Shown here: piece after piece, positions 56,414 to 64,000 of the stretch
How positions within the stretch are numbered: position 1 is the stretch's first letter
How the letters are laid out: each line of letters starts with the position of its first letter
Source of the DNA: Lytechinus variegatus
Lineage: Eukaryota; Echinodermata; Echinoidea; Temnopleuroida; Toxopneustidae
Length of the DNA stretch: 64,000 bases
Direction: 5' to 3'
Assembly (NCBI RefSeq): GCF_018143015.1
Contig: NC_054741.1
Span: forward strand, 65,756,697-65,820,696
The notes under the pieces: generated by a model
Databases searched by the model: none
What the model was told of the DNA's origin: nothing
Seen by the model: the letters and a program-made list of their open reading frames with translations, nothing else
Made by a program: the position numbers and the translations under genes

Positions 56414-59400
56414 ATGAAGACTTTAATTCTTCTAGCGCTGGTTGCTGTGGCTTCTGCAGTACGTTATGACGGGTGAGTGTTGGTAAACATTATACAGGTA
56501 GAAATGTATAAACAAATACACTCTTAAAAACGTTGGGCAACATACTGCCCACACAACAATTGGTTAAAGCTTAATCCCATTCTGGGTATAGTTATAAACC
56601 CATAATGTGTGTTTTGGGTGAAAACTGCGCAGTATTGGTTGAAAACTATCCAGGGCTGGATATTTTTTTAACCAATTGTTGTGTGGACAGTATGTTGCCC
56701 AACATTTTAAGAGTATACAAGTATATCATACACTGTAAACGCGCTTTTTAAAATGTTAAGCACGTTGTTAAAGCCCATCACTCTAACAGCTATTGTTAAA
56801 AACTGTTAAACAACTGTTTAAACAACTGTATAACTTTTTAAATTGTTTAAAAAGTTTTTACAATTACAAAAAAGTTTAAACAACTTGTTGTTAGAGTGAC
56901 AGGCTTACACAATGTGTGCTATTTTTTTTTTACTGCGTATGGGCGTTTTTGCCGATAGACCTTTGTCAAAAAACTTAAAGTATGCTCAGTTTCCCCCAAT
57001 TTTTTTTTAAATCTTGTCATATTTATCTAAATTTTCTTCAGATACCAGGCACTTCGAGTTGAGCCAGTGAATGAACTTCAGCTGGACTTTCTCAATACAT
57101 TAAAGAATGAACTGGAGGGAAAGGTAGGCAAGCACTCCCACCAATCAACATGTCACTTTGGTATAATGGAAATAAGTAACAGAAAACTGTTGTTCAAAAA
57201 TAACAAGTGCTTTACAATGGTTGGTTCATTTATCATATACAGGCAAACCAGGTGTGCTAAATGTGGGAAGGGTGACACTATGAATTGCTAAAACACACTC
57301 CAAGAAAAAATATGTTAAACTTTGATTCTCTGATATCATTATGTATGGTGCCGACTAATAATACACCAGAAGCACCTTAAAGAAACAAGAGCACCTTTAA
57401 ACTTGCAACTTCGATATTTTTTTAGATCAGTGTTTCATTTGAACACCCTTACTGGTGTATATTTTGACTGCTTTACTGAAAGGCACGAATTTTAACCTAT
57501 TTTTCTTAGGGTCCTTAGGGGTGCAAAATCTATTGAAAAAAAAAAAACACGTGATCAACGGGCGGGTTCTTTCTGCAAATTTTCCTCCGTTTTAATGTTG
57601 CTAAAGTGAAAACCATGCCTAATAAATCTATTAATCATAGTTGATCAATTCAAAACTTAATGCACCTGCAAATTCCCTCAAATCTGTTGCAGGTTTTACA
57701 TTTTCATGCTGAATAACTTAAAAGCTTCACACAAAGTCATATAGGTGAGCTTATCTTAATCGTAGGCGCTGTCTACATCACACTTCCCGCTCATGATGAC
57801 GGTCTGTGTTCACATTTTATGTTCATTGTTGATTTCTGTACAAAGAAAGAAATTAGTTTTGCATTTATTTTCCTGGATGAAAGCTGTAACTGTATATGTG
57901 TTTATTTCTGTATTACTATGTTATCATGTATCATGATCTCCAAAATAATTTCAAATAAACAAACCAATACACAATGGATATAACTATTTCATTGCTTTAT
58001 ACACACTCATTCAAACACACACAAGCACCTCAGCACAATTTACACAATGTTATCTGAAGTCTGGTGCAACTTGATTATACACTCTTTTTGGGCAACATAC
58101 TGTCCATACAACAATTGATTAAAACTTTAACCAATCCTGGGTCGTTTTAAACCAATAATATGTGCTTTGAGTTAAAATACTCAGTATTGGTTGAAAACTA
58201 CCAAGCGTTGGATAATTTTGTTTAACCAATTGTTGTGTGGACAGTATGTTGCCGAACATATACCCTAACTTTTGGTAGGCAATGTAATGTAAATCTCCAC
58301 ATCTAGACGAACAAATTTTCATCACATTTTTCACTCAAAGCAACATTCTTGGAGTGGTAAATACAATAGTTGTGTAAAATATAAACAATTTTTGTTTGCA
58401 CTTATTACTAACCATAATCTTTTCCCAGAATTAGACCGAGTTCGGAATACTGGCACTAACGCTTACTTGAAATTGCTACATAGATGACATCAACGGAAGC
58501 ATTCTTCTGTCATTTCCTTTTATCCATTCATTCATTAATTCATTAACCTTGATGTCCATTTATAGCCGAAGTAATACATATATTTATAATATTGCAATTT
58601 TAATTAAAAAAGGAACGTGTAGAGGTAATGCATCGATTTCCTCTGTATTCCCCTAGATATCATTTTGGTCTCAACCCCGAACCACCAAGCGACCAACCGA
58701 CATCCTTGTTCAACCTCGCTTCCAGGATGATATCAAGGAACTGTTGGATGCTAAACAGATCAAATATTCTGTCATGATCGACGATGTCCAGTCCGTCATC
58801 GACTCCCAGGTCCGCACCGAAGACGATGTCAAGATTGCCGCCGATTTCGACTACAGTGTGTACCACACATACGATGAGGTAACGTCTTAAGTCTACTTCA
58901 AGAAAATCAGGATGATTTATACATCGACGAGCGTATAGGCCTTTACCTAAAACAAACTTTGAAAGGAAGACATAATAAGCATGATTACTTTGTTCGATAA
59001 TATTAATATTAGATCTTATTTACGATCACATGTTAATCCAATATTAGTGACATTTTCTTCATTTGAAAATGTTACATTAACATGTAAACTATTAGATGCT
59101 AAGCATGTTAATATTCATTTATTTTCCATCTGCAGAGCAGAATGTATAAGTCAATATCTTTCTAGAACACATTTTGATAACAATCATGCTATTTCAGCAT
59201 TTGGTAACTTTTCCAGATTCTTATTGTAAATCGTTTGATGGTGGATATCTATGAATTGTGCCATGTCACTGGGAAAATATAATGCGCGGTCATCAACATG
59301 TCAGATCTTAAGTATTTGACTACTGATTTACTTTCATGTAAGAACCCTAACACATAGAATGTCAGGTCCACGTGGCAAATTCGTCATCACTATAATTATG

Positions 59401-62400
59401 TATAGGCCTCTGTATCATATTCCACATTCATGAGAAACATTTTATTACATTTATAGATTACTCGATTTCAATTTTATGTGTTTTTTTTCTTTACAATTTT
59501 CATTACTAGATCCAAGCTTGGGTATTTGAGATTACTGCTGCTCACAGCGCCATTGCTCAACAATTCCAGATCGCTACTTCGACTGAAGGTCGCGCCATCA
59601 ATGCCGTAAAGGTTGGAAATTACAATGTATATCTTTCTAGTAAAAAGATAGTGATCAAGATGATGTAAAGAATGATAACTAATACAATAAAAAGGAGTTA
59701 TCATTTTCTTTTGCCTAACCGATATATATGAGTCAATAATCATCTGTATCCTCTTCTGTCCACCTTTCCAGTTCTAGGCCCATCTCCTCTCCTCGTTCTT
59801 TTCCTACTCTTTCAGTTTCACTCCTTCAAACCCTCTACACACCTATTTATTGTATTTCCCGTTCTGTCGTTTTGTAATATGCCGACTCTCCTTTTTTGTA
59901 TTTTACCTTTTTTTTAAATATATACACGTAAATTAGTTACGTGCTATATATTTCTGGTTACACTTCGTAATTCCGAAACACGTAAATTGCCTATACCTCA
60001 ATGTTCATTAATCCGAAAACGTAAAAGGGTTCGTTAATCCGAACATTTGTGGCGTTATTCCGAAGGTTCGATAATCCGAAAACGAAATAAGGTTCGATGT
60101 TCCGAAAGTTCGTTAGTCCGAAAACGAAATAAGATTCGCTGTTCCGAAGGTTCGTTAATCCGAAAACGAAATAAGGTTCGTTAATCATTTCGTTTTCGGA
60201 CTAACGAACCTCATTTCTTTTTCGGATTAAAGAACCTTCGGAATTACGAATCTCACTTTGTTTTTGGACTAACGAACCTTCGGAATTACGAACCTCACTT
60301 CATTTTCGGACTAACGAACCTTCGGAATTAAAACCTTCGGAAATACGAACCTTCGGAATAAAGAACCTTCGGAATAACGAATGTATGCGTATATTTCTTG
60401 ATGTTGTAGATGCGTTTTTCTCATTCCATTGAGTGGCTTATACCGTATCAAAATAACATTTAATTAAGCAGTGAAATACAATCATAATTGTTTTACCTTT
60501 CTAATATACAACATTTTCACTTTTATAGATCAGTACTGGAGGTATTGGTACCAAGAAGGCAGTCTACTGGCAGGGAGGTATCCATGCTCGTGAGTGGGTG
60601 TCACCTGCAACCGTCATGTTCATCACTAAATCTGTAAGCACTCTATGTACCTTCCCACATGGTGTAATTGTGCACCTTTAGTGGTGCACAATGTAGCTGT
60701 CTGAACACTCTGATGCAAAATTTCTAAATTAATGCAATTTAATCGCAATTGGGTTCGGAGTATCCCACCTGCTAAATGTAAATTTGAGCCTTTTAATCTC
60801 TAAATATATGAAAATGAAAACGCTAAAATAATTATAGCTTTTCTTATGCAGTCTTCTCAAATACGACAAAATATAGTTGATGAGCTCGTATGACAGTGAT
60901 ATGTAAATTACTGGATGTTGTGTCTTACTTTGATACTTGTACAACATGTAGTTTATGCGCATCGGAATACCAAAATGTCATAAATTTAGTTAAAGTGACC
61001 AATCATGTTTAGTGTTAGATTGTGTACTTTTTTCAAACAACTGTTCAGTACCCAGTCATACTTATGAATACCTACTGATCGTATCTTGTTCTTGAAAATA
61101 ATATCAAATAAAATTAAGGTGCAAAGAATTTTTTAAAATCCTTTCAGTTCGAAAAACCCATCATCGGGGGGGGGGGGGGATAATGGAGAATGACATGCTT
61201 CCATTTTGTTATAGTACGCTCTTTGTAACGCGATATTCTATGAAATATTCACCAACACAGCTTCTCGAAAACTATGGTGTGGACAGCGATGTCACTGAGA
61301 TCCTTGATGCTTTCGACTTTTACATCGTACCATCACTCAACGTCGACGGCTACTCTTATACCTGGACTCGTGTAAGAATAAATTATGAAAATAACAAGAA
61401 TATGAGATATATTAGATGAAAGTGTGGTAGCTTCTTAATGTAGCCGCCCTAACCCATTTTCTTCACTGAAAAAAGGCCATCATAATCATGTATACATCTT
61501 TATCGTTTTCTCCGTTGCAGGTATGATATCGAAGAACAGATAATGGAAGGCTTATGTCTTCACAAGTTCGTAGCATTCTGTTGTTCATTTTCGTAAAATA
61601 AATTTACCCTCATCAAGATTCCTTTATGAAGTAGACTAGATGTCAATGTGAAATACGGCAAAAAGTTACAGATCCTCGAATACAATATTTTAAAAGTAGA
61701 TCTGTGAATAAAACGGCATCTCGTCCACTCTACCTGTGGATCGTCTCGACCCAAGAGGTCAATCACACGCACTGATCAGTGATCACACGTTTACCCCACT
61801 CCCGCCCCTACTGCCGCCTGTTCTATTGGAGGTGATGATAAGTAATTGTCTAGTTCTATGAGTAAATGAACAATATAAATATAATGTAGATTTATGGAAT
61901 TTAACAGTGTTTAAAACATGTTTTCATGACGCTCTAGGACCGTATGTGGAGAAAGACACGATCAGTTAACAGTGGTAGTGCATGCCGAGGAGTAGACCCT
62001 AACAGGAACTACGAGTATGAATGGGGAGGTACGTATGTTTTATGAAAAGGTGCCTATTTTTGTAAATATATAGAAAACAATAGCCTTCAATGATCCAAAT
62101 AATTTACAATGAATATACTCATAATAACTATAGTAAAAGTAGTGTATAATTATATAATTATTAAGTGTTTTGTGTGTACTTGCTTTGACATACACCTTTG
62201 TTCTGACGACAGATGGGAGGAAACTAGAGAGAGTGATAGAGAGACAAGGATAGATAAAGAGGGAGATATAGAGAAAGGACCCCTGAAACCTTAATAAAAA
62301 AGATTGTACCGTGATCCGTTGTAAACCAAGCGCAATTCGCTTCCCAGTATCACATAACTTGGTCCTGCTTATAATACCGTCTTGATTTCAGGCGAGGGTG

Positions 62401-64000
62401 CCAGCACCAGTGCCTGCTCAGACACCTACCGTGGCCCAAGCGCCTTCTCTGAGCCAGAGGTTGCTGGAACAACTTCTTTCCTTCTCAACGCCAACCAGGA
62501 GTTCGTTTGCTTCATCGACTTCCACAGTTACTCTCAGCTCTGGCTCGCTCCGTGGTCGTTCACCGCCAGGGCCATCCTGCCTATGGACAAGGATGATCAT
62601 GTAAGAAAAAAAAGAGGCTTAGGCCTGTGCTCTGAATTCCATTTCAACTTTGCTCATAGACTAACTTAGTTCTGATTTCAAAACCGATGTAAGTTACCAG
62701 TTGTGGTACCACTGACTACTGTAAAGTGATACTCCTGGATTAATTTGAACGGATAGAGTCAAATCACACTAATAAAACCCTAAAGTACTCATCTAACTCG
62801 GACAAGGCATAACAAAGTAATGGCTTTTTAAATTGGACATTATTTCGGTGAAAAAAAGTAAAAAAAAAATTTTTTGACAGAATCTTACAGTTGAGTGAGC
62901 ACTGTCAATTTTTGTAAAGCTCGCAGAAATCGGTTTGTAGAAATACTCTTTTTCACTCTGTGTCAAGGAAAAAAGGCGAAAACAAACTGACCGTGCCCTG
63001 CATTCCTGTGGCATTTTTAAATAAAACAGATACACATTTTGTTACCATCCAATTAACAATTTAACCCTATAGGTAAGCACAATCTTTACTTTTTTGTGCC
63101 AGCTGGATCTGACGATATGACTGGATGTAAATAAAAGTTAATTTCAAGACATCTCCAGCATTCTTTCACAAAATATTTATTATTTAAAGTAGGATTACAT
63201 TTCAAACATCATTTAATACTTGTTTGTCAACACTTATCCCAAGCTTGACAATGATAAACAAAACGAAAATCAAGCCTACGCCATTTCATGTGAATTAAAG
63301 CAGATATTATCTCGATGGCCTCGGCGTGTAGGGAGGGGGAGGTGGCGCAATGGCGCTCTATGAATTGTTTTGGGCGAGGAAACAAGTTAAAAGGTGAAAG
63401 ATATCTTCAAATCAATTTTCCTAGCTAAAGTCCATGTTTTCTTCATGATAAATATCTACCTTTATTTAAATCATTTATCACGAACTTTTCAAAAGTATCC
63501 GGTGCTCACGCAAGCGGGAAGAATTTTTTTTTTCATTTGCTTAAAGAGACCTGTACCAATGTTTAAATGTGGAAAAAGATTCATGATATTACAAATATAT
63601 AATTTTACAGGATAATTTTTTATACGCACTGTATATATCTATATATCTATGTATTAGCTCAAATATAATAAACAAAAAGGGTTATTGGCTGAGAATGGTT
63701 AGGAGTTTTGCAACAGGATTAGACAATCACAATTCTCATAAGCTTTTATGAAATTCCTGAAATCAAACAATATCAGCTGTGTCAGAAACTAGACTAGTTT
63801 ATCATTAAGATATAATCCGGTCGAATAGTTTGCATTAAGAAGTTTGTATACTAATAAGGAAATTGAAACGGTGATCCTGATTGAATTGATGACAATTATC
63901 CCAATTCAAAAGTATTCACATTATCATCATCATTAAATCAGTTTTATCATCTTATTTACAGGACGAGGCTGCTGCCAAAGCTGTAAACGCTCTTGCAAGT
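56414..64000 (+). CDS. Secreted zinc carboxypeptidase A-like zymogen, gene 2 (cut by window edge)
   Basis: Exons seen are 56414-56472, 57042-57123, 58657-58878, 59510-59611, 60529-60633, 61261-61371, 61938-62028, 62392-62600 and the start of exon 9 from 63962. Each complete exon has exactly the length and phase of its counterpart in gene 1, so the pair arose by tandem duplication. The protein starts [15 protein letters not shown] (signal peptide) and has the same propeptide opening, [11 protein letters not shown]. Zinc-site HAREW, the MWRKTRS and PNRN substrate-binding segments and DFHSYSQ are all intact. The activation site is SQVR followed by TEDD. Tyr248, residue 255 and the catalytic Glu270 counterparts would be encoded beyond the window, so specificity cannot be read. 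Exon 6 has TYTW-like substitutions relative to gene 1. It is expected to be a functional digestive-type enzyme, provided the missing exons are intact. Confidence 0.9.
56520..56715. mobile_element. Fold-back MITE in gene 2 intron 1
   Basis: ACTCTTAAAAACGTTGGGCA is mirrored by GCCCAACATTTTAAGAGT, and CCACACAACAATTGGTTAAA by TTTAACCAATTGTTGTGTGG. The element is about 195 bases and non-coding. A sister copy lies in the next intron at 58079-58265. Confidence 0.8.
58079..58265. mobile_element. Fold-back MITE in gene 2 intron 2, sister of 56520
   Basis: GGGCAACATACTGTCCATAC and GTGGACAGTATGTTGCC form the ends. The interior shares AGTATTGGTTGAAAACTA with the intron 1 copy. Confidence 0.75.
59938..60384. 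repeat. Inverted array of TTCGTTAATCCGAAAAC units in gene 2 intron 4
   Basis: The left half repeats GTTCGTTAATCCGAAAACGA-like units about five times, spaced by ATAAGG. The right half repeats the complement (CTTCGGAATTACGAACC, TTTTCGGACTAACGAACC). The two halves together make a palindromic array with its axis near 60187. A minus-strand open frame inside (59991-60188) encodes a repeated YFVFGLTN phrase, which is just the repeat translated. Confidence 0.8.
62601..63961 (+). other. Intron 8 of carboxypeptidase gene 2
   Basis: It contains a partial fold-back-like sequence around 62760-62830 (CTCGGACAAGGCATAACAAA, related to the 53626 family) and otherwise AT-rich unique-looking DNA. No gene is seen within it. 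Confidence 0.45.

Noticed and set aside
59991..60188. Minus-strand frame with repeated YFVFGLTN phrases
   Set aside because: The periodic peptide is a translation of the palindromic DNA repeat array in an intron.

Overview
The window is eukaryotic nuclear DNA, AT-rich, with short exons, long introns and very many fold-back (inverted-repeat) elements. Gene content and repeat types fit a deuterostome marine invertebrate, most likely an echinoderm such as a sea urchin. I infer this from gene similarity and repeat style, not from a diagnostic marker.

Left half (about 2-31 kb): two mitotic genes lie head to head. On the minus strand (16472 down to about 2044) is an orthologue of SKA2, a subunit of the kinetochore SKA complex. 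Its first three coding exons match vertebrate SKA2 closely. It then continues into a C-terminal region that vertebrate SKA2 lacks and that resembles the SKA1 winged-helix microtubule-binding domain. On the plus strand (23149-30642, eight coding exons) is an orthologue of PRR11, a proline-rich cell-cycle protein. SKA2 and PRR11 form a bidirectional pair in human, so the arrangement appears ancient. Here the spacer between them is filled with transposon-derived sequence.

Middle (31-40 kb): mostly gene-poor DNA with fold-back elements of several families, including a Tc1/mariner-like element with TA flanks and a TTAA-flanked piggyBac-like element, plus SINEs. One orphan candidate 3' exon lies at 36700-36866.

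Right half (40-64 kb): two tandem genes for secreted zinc carboxypeptidases (M14A, CPA type) on the plus strand. The first is complete (40221-47517, ten exons, 418 residues). The second (56414 onward) has the same exon sizes and phases but runs off the right edge inside exon 9. Both have a TATA box and a shared upstream promoter block. A possible 60-residue membrane protein gene (47909-48091) follows the first. The 49-56 kb spacer holds low-complexity GT-rich DNA and elements with long inverted repeats, one of which carries repeated nuclear-receptor DR1 motifs.

I saw no rRNA, CRISPR array or convincing functional tRNA. Exon boundaries were read by hand from GT/AG signals, reading-frame phase and remembered family similarity, so terminal and weakly conserved exons are less certain.
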